Assembly (NCBI RefSeq): GCF_049446075.1 | Contig: NZ_JBMSEB010000001.1 | Location: forward strand, 620,001 to 684,000 | Length of the DNA: 64,000 nt | Origin: Humibacter sp049446075 | GTDB lineage: Bacteria > Actinomycetota > Actinomycetes > Actinomycetales > Microbacteriaceae | Direction: 5' to 3' | In this document: positions 8,860-17,326 of the stretch, piece after piece | How the letters are laid out: each line of letters opens with the position of its first letter | Position numbering within the stretch: the stretch's first letter is position 1 | Made by a program: the position numbers and the translations under genes | Notes under the pieces: generated by a model | The model's database searches: none | What the model was told of the DNA's origin: nothing | Seen by the model: only the letters and a program-made list of their open reading frames with translations

Positions 8860-9837
8860 CTACTCGGCCGGCGCAGCCTCGGCTGCGTCGCCCTCCGCGG
8901 CCTGGTCCGCCTCGATGACGGCCTCCGGCTCGGCCTCAGCGCCCTCGGCGTCGGCGGCGGACTCGGTGGCCTCGATCTGCTCGGCAGCCTCGTCGACGAC
9001 CACGGCGGCCTCCGCCTTGCCTTCTGCCAGATCGGCGTCCGCACGCTTGGCGGTTTCCGCGCCCGACTGCACGCCGTCACCGGTCTCCAGCAGCTCGCGC
9101 TCCCACTCGGCGAGCGGCTCCGCGCCTTCTTCGCCCTCCTCGGGCTTTTGGTGGCGCTGGATCAAGCCCTCGGCCGCGGCGTCGGCGACGATGCGGGTCA
9201 GCAGGCTGACCGAGCGGATGGCGTCGTCGTTGCCCGGGATGGGGTACTGGACCTCGTCGGGGTCGCAGTTGGTGTCGAGGATCGCGATCACTGGGATCCC
9301 GAGCTTCTGCGCCTCGTCGATGGCGAGGTGCTCCTTCTTGGTGTCGACAACCCAGAGCGCGCTCGGCGTCTTGCTGAGGTTGCGGATTCCGCCGAGCGAC
9401 TTGTGCAGCTTGTCGAGCTCGCGCTTCTTGATCAGCAGTTCCTTCTTGGTGAAGCCGCTGGTCGTGCCCTCGAAGTCGAGCTCCTCGAGCTCCTTCATGC
9501 GCGCAAGGCGCTTCGACACCGTCTGGAAGTTGGTCAGCAGACCACCGAGCCAACGCTGGTTCACGTACGGCTGGCCGACACGCTGCGCCTGCTCGGCGAT
9601 CGCGTTCTGGGCCTGCTTCTTCGTGCCGACGAACAGGATCGTTCCGCCGTGTGCCACGGTCTCCTTCACGAAGTCGTATGCCTTGTCGATGTAGGCCAGC
9701 GACTGCTGAAGGTCGATGATGTAGCTGCCGGAGCGCTCGGTGAGGATGAATCGCTTCATCTTCGGGTTCCAGCGCCTGGTCTGGTGTCCGAAGTGCACGC
9801 CGCTGTCGAGCAGCTGGCGCATGGTTACAACGGCCAT
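8860..9837 (-). CDS. rpsB: 30S ribosomal protein S2 with long acidic tail
   Basis: The first 240 residues are a standard S2 (MRQLLDSGVHFGHQTRRWNPKM, FVGTKKQAQ, RWLGGLLTN). The last 80 or so residues are a low-complexity Ala/Glu/Asp tail (EPEAVIEADQAAEGDAAEAA and similar), so at 325 residues the protein is much longer than the 230-260 of most bacteria. Such tails occur in some actinobacterial S2 proteins and are probably disordered. The ATG is preceded by AAGGAG. Confidence 0.96.
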   Translation of the reverse strand: MAVVTMRQLLDSGVHFGHQTRRWNPKMKRFILTERSGSYIIDLQQSLAYIDKAYDFVKETVAHGGTILFVGTKKQAQNAIAEQAQRVGQPYVNQRWLGGLLTNFQTVSKRLARMKELEELDFEGTTSGFTKKELLIKKRELDKLHKSLGGIRNLSKTPSALWVVDTKKEHLAIDEAQKLGIPVIAILDTNCDPDEVQYPIPGNDDAIRSVSLLTRIVADAAAEGLIQRHQKPEEGEEGAEPLAEWERELLETGDGVQSGAETAKRADADLAEGKAEAAVVVDEAAEQIEATESAADAEGAEAEPEAVIEADQAAEGDAAEAAPAE

Positions 9838-10067
9838 GGCCGTTCTCCTTTTCTCGGCATCACGACGTCGACGACGAAGGATGCCTGGTCGGTTGCTCTG
9901 CGAGAGCCGGACGGCCTCGCACCTGGCGCTCGACAGGCATCCGCCTCAGCCGAAGCCGGGGACCGAATGGATTCCTGTGCCCATTGCGGAGTTCCGAAGT
10001 ATCGGAACATCCACGGGCGAACGGGCGCGCGTAGTCACCCCGACGGGCGGGGTGCTCGACCATCATA
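9838..10067 (-). promoter_or_regulatory. rpsB promoter and structured 5' leader
   Basis: On the minus strand a good -10 hexamer TATGAT lies at 10067-10062, which puts the transcription start near 10055 and gives a leader of about 218 nt. The leader holds a perfect 7-bp stem (GTTCCGA 9991-9997 with TCGGAAC 10002-10008, 4-nt loop) and weaker repeats near the gene. No clear -35 was seen. The length and structure would suit autogenous control by S2, which is inference. The remaining bases up to 10135 contain nothing recognisable. Confidence 0.45.
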
Positions 10068-10135
10068 ACAGCCGGGCGCGGGGCACGCCGCGGCCGGAGC
10101 TCAACACGAGAGCTCTGGCCGCAGGCGGTGCTTCG

Positions 10136-11617
10136 TCAGGCCCTCGCGTGCTCGCGATGCAGCCTTTGGAGCTTCGACTTGTCCTCGAGCTCGAGTCCGG
10201 TGACCTCCGGCAGCGCCGAGAAGACGAACCAGAACGATAGAGCGGCGAAGAATGCGAACCCCGCGTATACCCAGCCGAGGCCGACGGCCTGGCTGAGCAC
10301 CGGGAAGAGCAGCGTGACCAAGAAGTTGAACACCCAGTTGAAAGCAGCCGCGATGCCCAAGCCGAGTCCGCGGATCTTGTTGGGGAACACCTCGCCGAGG
10401 ACGACCCACATCACGGGGCCCCAGGTGGCCGCGAAGAAGATCACGAACAGGTTCGCGCCGATCAGGGCGATGACGCCCCAGGGCTGGGGCAGGGTGACGG
10501 TGCCGCCTGAGGTGTGTGCCTGCGAGAACGAGATCGCCGCGAGCACGAGCCCCACGAACATTCCGGCGGAGCCCCACAGCAGCAGCGCCTTGCGCCCGAC
10601 GCGGTCGACGAAGAGGATCGCGACGAACGTCAGCACGACGTTGATGATGGACGTGATCACCGAGGTGACGAACGAGTCGCTGGAACTGAATCCGACCGAC
10701 TTCCAGAGCGTCGTCGAGTAGTAGAAGATCGCGTTGATGCCGACGAGCTGCTGGAACGCCGCCATGCCGATGCCGACCCACATGATCGGTTGCAGGCCGA
10801 GCGCCTTGCCGCGCAGGTCGCGGTAGTGGGCCCGCTTCTCGTTCTCCAGGCTGTCTTCGATCTCGTCGATGCGCTGGTCGATGTTGATGGCTCCCGTGAC
10901 GTCACGCACCACGGTCCTGGCATCCTGTCTCCTGCCTTTGCGTAGCAGGTATTGCGGCGACTCTGGTATGGACAGCGAGAGGATGCCGTACACCACCGCA
11001 GGGACCACGCCGACGAGCAGCATCCACCGCCAGGCGGGTAGCCCGAACCAGAGGTTCCGCATGGGGTCGCCGTTGGAGCCCGCCAAAGCGGCATCCGAGA
11101 GCAGCGCGAGGAAGATGCCCAAGGTGATGGCGAGCTGCTGCAGCGAGCTCAGGCCGCCGCGCAGCTTCGCCGGCGCTATCTCGCCGATGTAGGCGGGTGC
11201 GATGACGGAAGCGATGCCGATGGCCAAACCGCCGATGAATCGCCAGAGCATGAGGAACCAGTCCGCGAACGCGAGCCCGGATGCGATCGAGCTCGCCACG
11301 AACAGCACTGCAGCGAGCAGCATGACGCCTTTGCGGCCCCATGCGTCGGCTAGCTGGCCCGCGAACCATGCGCCCACCGCACAGCCGATCAGCGTGATGG
11401 CCACCGTGAATCCGATGGCGGCTGAGCCGAGCGAGAAGGTCTTCTGAATCGAGTCGACCGCCCCGTTGATGACGGAGGTGTCGAATCCGAACAGGAGGCC
11501 GCCAAGTGCGGCGGAGATAGTGATTCCCAGTACTTTGCCGCGGTGCGCCGTGCCCACGCTGTCGTTCTCGGTTTCGGCGTTCGCGTCTTCGTGCGTCTTC
11601 GAGTGCCTATCAGACAT
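10136..11617 (-). CDS. MFS sugar-porter family permease
   Basis: The 493-residue protein has twelve membrane segments and sugar-porter landmarks: GLLFGFDTSVINGAVDS near the start, DAWGRKGVMLL after segment 2, IPESPQYLLRKGRR before the central loop, and GEVFPNKIRGLGLG in the second half. These match proton-coupled sugar or polyol symporters of the XylE/IolT/GalP type. The exact substrate cannot be read from the sequence. The ATG follows GAGGGGGCGA. It is transcribed away from the neighbouring M23 gene, and nothing next to it suggests a sugar pathway. Confidence 0.9.
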   Translation of the reverse strand: MSDRHSKTHEDANAETENDSVGTAHRGKVLGITISAALGGLLFGFDTSVINGAVDSIQKTFSLGSAAIGFTVAITLIGCAVGAWFAGQLADAWGRKGVMLLAAVLFVASSIASGLAFADWFLMLWRFIGGLAIGIASVIAPAYIGEIAPAKLRGGLSSLQQLAITLGIFLALLSDAALAGSNGDPMRNLWFGLPAWRWMLLVGVVPAVVYGILSLSIPESPQYLLRKGRRQDARTVVRDVTGAINIDQRIDEIEDSLENEKRAHYRDLRGKALGLQPIMWVGIGMAAFQQLVGINAIFYYSTTLWKSVGFSSSDSFVTSVITSIINVVLTFVAILFVDRVGRKALLLWGSAGMFVGLVLAAISFSQAHTSGGTVTLPQPWGVIALIGANLFVIFFAATWGPVMWVVLGEVFPNKIRGLGLGIAAAFNWVFNFLVTLLFPVLSQAVGLGWVYAGFAFFAALSFWFVFSALPEVTGLELEDKSKLQRLHREHARA

Positions 11618-11865
11618 TGAGATCGCCCCCTCGATTTCTCACGGTAACACCAGGCAGGAGCGATCGCGCCGATGGAACCGCAACCGGATCCCGGGCTTTC
11701 GCGAAGCGGTCCACGCGTGGTATGCGGGGCAGGCGGCGCCTGGCGTGCAGGTGCGGCAATGGTGCCCCCCGCTGACTTCTCCTCCCCCGCCGCGGCTGCA
11801 GGGCCGCTCTGCACATCGGCCGTCTCGGCAGCATTTTCGCCGGATCGCCCTGTCAAGATCGCCGC

Positions 11866-12651
11866 ATGCCGTCGCCGCGTCGTCCCACCGTTACCCGAGC
11901 GGTTGCTGCGGTCGCGGCGGCGGCGCTGGCGCTCGCGCTCACCGGTGCCCCCGAACCGGTGGGCGCGAGCCCTTCCCGAATGCCAGCCCTATGGGCGAGC
12001 AACGCCCTATCGGCGAGCATCGCCGCATCGGGCCCCTCTACATCTGGCGCCTCTGCTTCTGGTGCCTCCGCATCTGACGCCTCTGCATCTGACGCCTCTG
12101 CATCTGACGCCTCTGCATCTGACGCCTCAGGGATGAGTACCGCTTCACCGAACGCGACTTCGAGGCGCATCGGCTCGCAGAACCAAGGTGGCCGCAGCGT
12201 GGTTCCCGTACCCGGAACTCGCTCCGGCCCCTCACCTGACTCGGGCGCCTGGACATGGCCCGTGGCAGGTCGCCGCACCGTGAGCCGGGGATACGAGGCG
12301 CCGCCATCGCGCTATACCGCCGGACACCGCGGGGTGGACATTCCCGCCGTAGAGGGTGCTGCGGTCGTGTCCCCCGCAGCGGGATCTGTGCGGTTCGCCG
12401 GTGTGGTCGTCGATCGCCCGACCGTCACCGTGCAGACGGGGAGCGGCATCCTCATCAGCATCGAGCCGGTAAGCACGCCCTACTCGGTCGGAGACGTCGT
12501 GATGCAGGACGCTCCGCTAGGTGTCGTTTCGCGTGGCGGGCACTGCGACGGCGTGTGCATTCACCTCGGAGTCCGCATCAAGGGCGACTACGTGTCACCC
12601 ATGCGCTTCTTCGGAGGTATTCCGCGAGCCGTGCTGCTCCCGATCCGCTGA
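11866..12651 (+). CDS. Secreted M23-type peptidoglycan metallopeptidase
   Basis: The 261-residue product has a signal peptide (Arg-rich start then AVAAVAAAALALALTG, cleavage near residue 35), a Ser/Ala-rich linker with six 5-residue repeats, and a C-terminal LytM/M23 domain from about residue 128. GHRGVDI carries the first His and Asp zinc ligands. The second site reads HCDGVCIHLGVR, the degenerate form common in the actinobacterial protein next to rpsB, so full catalytic activity is likely but not certain. The gene is the only plus-strand gene in this block. CAAGAT lies 6 nt before the ATG, a possible weak leaderless -10. Confidence 0.88.
   Translation: MPSPRRPTVTRAVAAVAAAALALALTGAPEPVGASPSRMPALWASNALSASIAASGPSTSGASASGASASDASASDASASDASASDASGMSTASPNATSRRIGSQNQGGRSVVPVPGTRSGPSPDSGAWTWPVAGRRTVSRGYEAPPSRYTAGHRGVDIPAVEGAAVVSPAAGSVRFAGVVVDRPTVTVQTGSGILISIEPVSTPYSVGDVVMQDAPLGVVSRGGHCDGVCIHLGVRIKGDYVSPMRFFGGIPRAVLLPIR
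12040..12129 (+). repeat. Six 15-bp tandem repeats inside the M23 gene
   Basis: The last four units (12070-12129) are nearly identical copies of GCATCTGACGCCTCT, and the two before them are diverged. They code for the pentapeptide A-S-D-A-S or A-S-G-A-S in the linker between signal peptide and protease domain. In-frame period and near identity suggest recent slippage. Confidence 0.9.
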
Positions 12652-12684
12652 GCACCTCACCCCACGCCCCGGCTGACGCGGGTA

Positions 12685-12786
12685 TGGAGACGAGGGTTCA
12701 GGCTTTCGGGCGTAGAGAGGAGCGTTCAGGCTTCTGGCGTGGAGACGAGCGTTCAGGCCTCGGGCGTGGAGACGAGCGTTCAGGCC
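12685..12786. repeat. 27-bp tandem repeats downstream of xerC
   Basis: Nearly four units of TGGAGACGAGCGTTCAGGC plus an 8-bp variable end lie between the convergent M23 and xerC genes and run just into the xerC stop codon. The first unit is 28 bp, the rest 27. This is a non-coding minisatellite. It is too short and has no spacers, so it is not a CRISPR array. Confidence 0.85.
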
Positions 12787-13937
12787 CTGGGATGTGCGCG
12801 TTGATAACTCTCCTTGAGTCGTTCAGCAGACACGTGCGTGTAGATCTGGGTCGTGCCGAGGCTGGCATGGCCGAGGAGCTCTTGCACTGCCCTGAGGTCG
12901 GCGCCGCCATCCAGCAGATGCGTTGCGGCAGTATGCCGCAGGGTGTGCGGCCCGGACGGCCCCGATCCCGGCAGTTCCTGAAGCAGCGTGGAGACCAGAC
13001 GGTGCACCGTACGAGTGTTGACGCGCCGCCCTCGTGCCCCGAGAAACAGAGCCGCCGCGTCGTTCGCCGCCGGCCCCGCGCGTCCCGAGCCCGAGCCCCC
13101 GGGGCCCGCACCGCCGAAGCCTGCTCCGCTCGAGCCCACACCGCCGAAGCCCGCACCGGTGGAGCCCGCAACGCCCGAGCCCACACGCCCAGAGCCCGCT
13201 CCGCCCGAACCCACACTGCCTTGGTTGCCAGTGGAGGCGCGAGCGAGAAGCTCGGGGCGAGCCATGCGCAGGTAGTCCACGATGGCGTTGAGAGCCGGCA
13301 CGCCGAACGGAACGACCCGTTCCTTGGAACCCTTGCCGGTTACGCGCACGGTGAGGCGGTCGAGGTCCAGGTCGTCGACGTCGATGCCGGCGAGTTCCGA
13401 GACTCGAAGCCCGGAGGCGTACAGCAGTTCGACGATGGCGAGGTCGCGCAGACCGATGGGGTCTCCGCCAGCCGCGTGCTCCTGTAGACGGTCGAGCAGC
13501 GCGGATACTTGGTCCCTGGTCACCACACGCGGAAGCCGCCGGTCCGACTTCGGCGCACGGAGTCGGCGACCGGCATCCGTGGCCGCCGCTCCCGTTCTCT
13601 CCAGCCAGGCGGTGAAGCCTCGAGCGGCCGCAGCCTTGCGAGCGATGGATGCTTTGGCGAGGCCGCCCTGTTGGGAGTGCCACAGCCAGTCGCGCAACAG
13701 CGGGAGACCGATGTCGGCTGGTTCGCCCGTTCCCTCGTGCTCTGCGAAGTCGGCAAGCGCGCGAAGGTCGGATCCGTAGGCGCGAACGGTGGCAGCCGAG
13801 TATCCCCGATCGGCTCGCAGATGCGACTCGAATCGGCTGATCGCTTCGTCCCAGGGCACGTGCCCAGCTTGCCGCGGGAGAGGAACAGATGGCCGGCGAC
13901 ACCCTGGCGACATGACGGGCGATCGCCCTCGGATCAC
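12780..13937 (-). CDS. xerC: Tyrosine recombinase XerC with Gly-rich insertion
   Basis: XerC acts with XerD to resolve chromosome dimers at dif. The N-terminal SAM-like domain spans about residues 27-125 and the catalytic domain 135-380. The active residues are present: R178 (SGLRVSEL), a Lys at 202 or 205 (TGKGSKERVVP), H331 and R334 (HTLRHTAATH), H357 (LLGHASL) and Tyr366 (TQIYTHV). Residues 235-294 form a Gly/Ser/Ala-rich block that ordinary XerC proteins lack, in a surface loop before LFLGARGRRV. The GTG start overlaps the dprA stop as GTGA. ATG 13913 with GAGGGCGA upstream is an alternative. Confidence 0.88.
   Translation of the reverse strand: MIRGRSPVMSPGCRRPSVPLPRQAGHVPWDEAISRFESHLRADRGYSAATVRAYGSDLRALADFAEHEGTGEPADIGLPLLRDWLWHSQQGGLAKASIARKAAAARGFTAWLERTGAAATDAGRRLRAPKSDRRLPRVVTRDQVSALLDRLQEHAAGGDPIGLRDLAIVELLYASGLRVSELAGIDVDDLDLDRLTVRVTGKGSKERVVPFGVPALNAIVDYLRMARPELLARASTGNQGSVGSGGAGSGRVGSGVAGSTGAGFGGVGSSGAGFGGAGPGGSGSGRAGPAANDAAALFLGARGRRVNTRTVHRLVSTLLQELPGSGPSGPHTLRHTAATHLLDGGADLRAVQELLGHASLGTTQIYTHVSAERLKESYQRAHPRA
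13056..13235 (-). repeat. 15-bp degenerate repeats inside xerC
   Basis: On the plus strand the units look like CCGCCGAAGCCCGCA with variants. Read on the coding strand they give pentapeptides of the type G-F-G-G-A and G-S-G-V-A. The period (15 bp) equals that of the repeats in the M23 gene about 1 kb away, though the sequences are unrelated. Confidence 0.75.
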
Positions 13938-15193
13938 CGCTTACGGGGTACGGCTCGCCAGCCCGTGGCATCCTCTCGCGCCCTCCCCTCGATCTGGAGG
14001 ACGCCGAGCGCGCCGAGTACGGCGCCGATCGCCAATCCGGAACGTGCAGCGATCTCGTCGGGTGCGTGAGCGTTCCTGGTCGTCAGCGCGTCGAGCACCC
14101 GCAGCGTGTCGGGGCTGTCACGGTCGGCCTCTGTTGCACGCGTCGCAGCGTTCTCGGTCGACGCAAGCGGCGTGACGAGCTCGGCCACCTCGCGAGCGTC
14201 GGTCACGCACACCGCGTCGTACTCACGAAGCAGACGGTGACACCCGGCAGAGGCCGGCGAGGTCACCGGGCCGGGAACAGCACCCAATGGGCGCCCAAGG
14301 GCTGATGCGTGACCTGCGGTGTTGAGCGATCCCGACCGTGCACCGGCCTCGACCACCACCGTTGCCGCGCTGCTGGCGGCGATGAGCCTGTTCCGCTGCA
14401 AAAACCGCCATTTCGTCGGGGCAGCGCCGCATGGCAGTTCCGATAACACGAGCCCGCGCTCCGTTATGCGCCGCAGCAGTTCGTCATGTCCCGCCGGATA
14501 GAACCGGTCGACGCCGCCTGCGAGGAATGCAAGCGTCAGTCCGTCGGCGGCGAGCGCCGCTCGATGCGCCATGCCGTCGATTCCGTAAGCAGCGCCCGAG
14601 ACGACGGAATAGCCGAGCTCCACGAGCCCCGCGGAGAGCTCACCCGCCACGTGTTCGCCGTACCCCGTCGCCGCTCGTGCACCCACCAGCGCGATGCCGG
14701 TAGGCGCATCTGCGAGGAGCCGGGGCGATCCGCGCATCCACAGAGCGATCGGCGCGTGCGGGCCGAGGTCTTCAACGCCCGCCGGCCATGGCTCGCCTGG
14801 CGCATTGGGCACGAGCATCCGAGCGCCGACCCGCGCCGCAAGTGAGAGCGCGCGTTCCACGTCGGCCGAGCGCAGTCTTGGGCGCCAGCGTTCCAATCCT
14901 GAGCGAAGGTCGGAGTGGACCGCGACGGTCTCGGCGACTGCCGCCTGTGGGTCTCCGGTCGGCTCTTGCACGCGGTCGGATCGCCCGGAGTGGTGAAGCA
15001 CGAGCTGAAGGGCCTCTGCCGCTCCCATGGATTGGATGATGGCTCCTGCTGTTCCGTCGCCTGGCTCGGTGACGACAGACCACGCAGCGCGCGCGAAACG
15101 ATCGGCCAGCTCGCGTTCGTCGAGGTCGGCCCGGCCGCTCACCGCAGTGACAAGGCGGCGTACGTGAGATTCATCCAGCCCGAACAGCGTCAC
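13934..15193 (-). CDS. dprA: DNA-processing protein DprA
   Basis: DprA loads RecA onto incoming single-stranded DNA in transformation, and in non-competent bacteria its role is unclear. The 419-residue protein has a helical N-terminal part and the Rossmann-like DprA domain with IALVGARAATGYGEHVAGEL, VSGAAYGIDGMAHRAAL, FLAGGVDRFYPAGH and RSGSLNTAGHA. A winged-helix-like region ends the protein (DEIAARSGLAIGAVLGAL). The start is GTG 15193 because it overlaps the comM stop as GTGA and has AGAAAGGGAG upstream. A frame extending to 16189 is antisense noise. Confidence 0.94.
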   Translation of the reverse strand: MTLFGLDESHVRRLVTAVSGRADLDERELADRFARAAWSVVTEPGDGTAGAIIQSMGAAEALQLVLHHSGRSDRVQEPTGDPQAAVAETVAVHSDLRSGLERWRPRLRSADVERALSLAARVGARMLVPNAPGEPWPAGVEDLGPHAPIALWMRGSPRLLADAPTGIALVGARAATGYGEHVAGELSAGLVELGYSVVSGAAYGIDGMAHRAALAADGLTLAFLAGGVDRFYPAGHDELLRRITERGLVLSELPCGAAPTKWRFLQRNRLIAASSAATVVVEAGARSGSLNTAGHASALGRPLGAVPGPVTSPASAGCHRLLREYDAVCVTDAREVAELVTPLASTENAATRATEADRDSPDTLRVLDALTTRNAHAPDEIAARSGLAIGAVLGALGVLQIEGRAREDATGWRAVPRKR

Positions 15194-16725
15194 GCTCCGA
15201 CTCCCTTTCTCAGGTACAGCGCCGTGCTGACGTGCTCGCTCGTCGGATGCGCTGCTCCCTCGACGTCGGCGATCGACCAGGCGAGGCGCAGGGACCTGTC
15301 GTACCCCCGCATCGTGATGGCGCCCCGCTCCAACGCCCGGTCGAGCGTTGAGGTGGTGCCGCGCGGAAGCATCCGTACGCGTTCCCTGAGCCATGACCCC
15401 GGCACGTCGGCATTCGTGCGCCACGGCGTCTCTGCGAGGCGCTCGGCGGCGGCCTCGCGGGCGTGCGCTACTCGGGCCCGTGCCTCTGCCGTGGTAGTTC
15501 TGGCTTTCCCCTCCGCGAGCTTGAGGTGCGCTGCCGTGACCCGACGTACGGTCAGCCTGATGTCTACTCGATCGAGGAGAGGACCGGAGATCTTGGCGAG
15601 GTAGCGGCGGCGTGCGGAGGGTGCACAGGTGCACTCCGTGTCGCCGACGTTGTACTGCCCGCAGGGACACGGGTTGGCGGCCATCACGAGTTGAAAGCGC
15701 CCGGGGAAGGTCGCCATGGCGTTCGCGCGATGGATGCGGATCTCCCCCGACTCCAATGGCTGACGCAACACGTCGAGTACCGAGCCTGGGAACTCCGGCG
15801 CCTCGTCGAGGAACAGCACGCCGTGCGCGGCCCGTACGGCCGCGCCCGGACGGATCTGGCCGCTTCCGCCGCCGACAATGGCAGCTGCCGTCGCCGTGTG
15901 GTGAGGGGATTCGAACGGTGGCCTCGTGACCAAACCGGTCACCGGTGCACCGGCGAGGGATCTGATCGAGGTGGCCTCGAGGGAGGCATCCGTCTCCAAG
16001 TCGGGCAGCAAGCCGGGCAGCCGCTCGGCCAACATGGTCTTGCCTGCACCCGGTGGTCCGAGCAGGAACATGTGGTGGCCGCCGGCTGCTGCAACGATGA
16101 GTGCCTCGATGGCCTCCTCGTTTCCGACCACTTCGGCGAGGTCGGCTTGCCGCTCGTTGCTGTCGTCTCGTTCGACCGGCGCCGGCCACGGCTCAACCGG
16201 CAGCGGGTCGAGTTCGGCTCCGTGCCGAATCGCTGCCTCGCTCAGCGACGCGACCGGCACGACCTCGATGCCTGGCACGAGACGTGCCTCCTCCGCGTTC
16301 GCAGTCGGGACCATCACCCTGGTCAGCCCGGCCTTGACCGCGCCGATCACCGAGGGAAGAACCCCCGGTGTTGGTCGGAGGCGCCCATCGAGGCCCAACT
16401 CGCCGATATGCACGGTGGATGCCACGGACTCAGCAGGCACATCTCCAGCGGCGGCCAGCGCCGCGAGGGCGATCGCGAGATCGAATCCGCCCCCGTGCTT
16501 GGGCAGCGCGGCAGGCGAGAGGCTCACGGTGAGCTTGCGCGACGTGATGGGCAGGCCGGAGTTCGAGGCCGCGGCGCGAACGCGCCCGCGGGACTCGCCC
16601 AGCGCGGTGTCAGGCAGCCCGATCAGCCAGAAGCCGGGAAGCCCCGGGGAGATGTCGGCTTCGACATCGATGACGTGCGGCGTCAGCCCGACGAGCGCTA
16701 TGCCGCTGGTGCGCGCTATGGCCAT
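15190..16725 (-). CDS. comM: YifB/ComM-family Mg-chelatase-like AAA+ ATPase
   Basis: ComM promotes branch migration during natural transformation in Gram-negative bacteria. Its actinobacterial homologue is conserved without a proven role. The 511-residue product has the N-terminal Lon-like domain (SPGLPGFWLIGLPDTALGES), the Walker A loop (LLGPPGAGKTMLAERLPGLL), Walker B (GVLFLDEAPEF), a zinc-binding stretch (ANPCPCGQY then CTC) and the C-terminal helical domain ending TALYLRKGVGA. The ATG at 16725 overlaps the yraN stop by one base. comM and dprA also overlap, so yraN-comM-dprA-xerC is one translationally coupled operon. Confidence 0.95.
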   Translation of the reverse strand: MAIARTSGIALVGLTPHVIDVEADISPGLPGFWLIGLPDTALGESRGRVRAAASNSGLPITSRKLTVSLSPAALPKHGGGFDLAIALAALAAAGDVPAESVASTVHIGELGLDGRLRPTPGVLPSVIGAVKAGLTRVMVPTANAEEARLVPGIEVVPVASLSEAAIRHGAELDPLPVEPWPAPVERDDSNERQADLAEVVGNEEAIEALIVAAAGGHHMFLLGPPGAGKTMLAERLPGLLPDLETDASLEATSIRSLAGAPVTGLVTRPPFESPHHTATAAAIVGGGSGQIRPGAAVRAAHGVLFLDEAPEFPGSVLDVLRQPLESGEIRIHRANAMATFPGRFQLVMAANPCPCGQYNVGDTECTCAPSARRRYLAKISGPLLDRVDIRLTVRRVTAAHLKLAEGKARTTTAEARARVAHAREAAAERLAETPWRTNADVPGSWLRERVRMLPRGTTSTLDRALERGAITMRGYDRSLRLAWSIADVEGAAHPTSEHVSTALYLRKGVGA

Positions 16726-17090
16726 CAGCACACCCCCAAGAGATGCTCGACGACCGCGTCGCGATCCGCGATCCCCGCCGGCGCGAGCACGGATATCGCG
16801 TCGATGCGGAGCGAGCGGTGCGACTGCTGCGTCGCCTCGCACCACAGCACCGCCAACCGGCGCAGTCTGGCGGCCTTCGACGGCGTTATGGCGTCGAGCG
16901 GATGCCCGAACATCGTCGACGAGCGCGTCTTCACCTCCACGACGGCGAACACTCCGCCGCGCTCTGCCACGATGTCTATCTCGCCCTGCTGGCATCGCCA
17001 ATTGCGCGCGACGATGCGGTACCCGCGTGTCGTCAGGTAGCGCGCGGCGAGCTCTTCGCCGCGCCTGCCCAGGTCGTCTTTCTTCGCCAT
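16725..17090 (-). CDS. YraN/UPF0102 family endonuclease-like protein
   Basis: The 121-residue product shows the whole family pattern: GRRGEELAARYLTTRGYRIVARNWRC, then GEIDIVAE and VVEVKTRSS, which carry the acidic and Lys residues of a PD-(D/E)xK nuclease-like fold. The cellular substrate is not established for the family. The start ATG 17090 gives MAKKDDLGRRGEE, matching homologues. It is the first gene of the yraN-comM-dprA-xerC run. Confidence 0.9.
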   Translation of the reverse strand: MAKKDDLGRRGEELAARYLTTRGYRIVARNWRCQQGEIDIVAERGGVFAVVEVKTRSSTMFGHPLDAITPSKAARLRRLAVLWCEATQQSHRSLRIDAISVLAPAGIADRDAVVEHLLGVC

Positions 17091-17299
17091 CTGATGCCTC
17101 CCCCGCCAGCGTGCCGGGAGACGGAGGGGCGAAAGCGCAACGGCTGCGCCGATCGGGACGATTCGCGTGTTCGCCCGGCTGGGGAGGACAGGTGCCGGGC
17201 TGGGGCTGTGGAGAATCGCGAAGACGACCTGGCGCGGAGGACGACAACACCGGTCCCCATGCAGCCGGCCGGCATTCCGACCCGATCTGGCTCACTCAC

Positions 17300-17319
17300 C
17301 CGGTCGGCATGCCGACCGG
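17300..17319. repeat. 20-bp perfect palindrome downstream of the DUF2469 gene
   Basis: CCGGTCGGCATGCCGACCGG is perfectly self-complementary with no loop, 8 bases past the stop of the DUF2469 gene. It could fold as a short hairpin or act as a protein-binding site. A related GC-rich sequence occurs just upstream of smc near 52215-52240. There is no T-tract. The rest of the 17091-17299 gap shows nothing recognisable. Confidence 0.5.
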
Positions 17320-17326
17320 AACAGGC

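Noticed and set aside
12685..12786. Possible CRISPR array
   Set aside because: Units of 27 bp are directly abutting with no unique spacers, and no cas gene is near. It is a minisatellite.
12780..13937. Tyrosine recombinase as integrase of a mobile element
   Set aside because: Gene order (dprA upstream, rpsB region downstream) and XerC-type motifs mark the housekeeping recombinase. No attachment sites or phage genes are seen.
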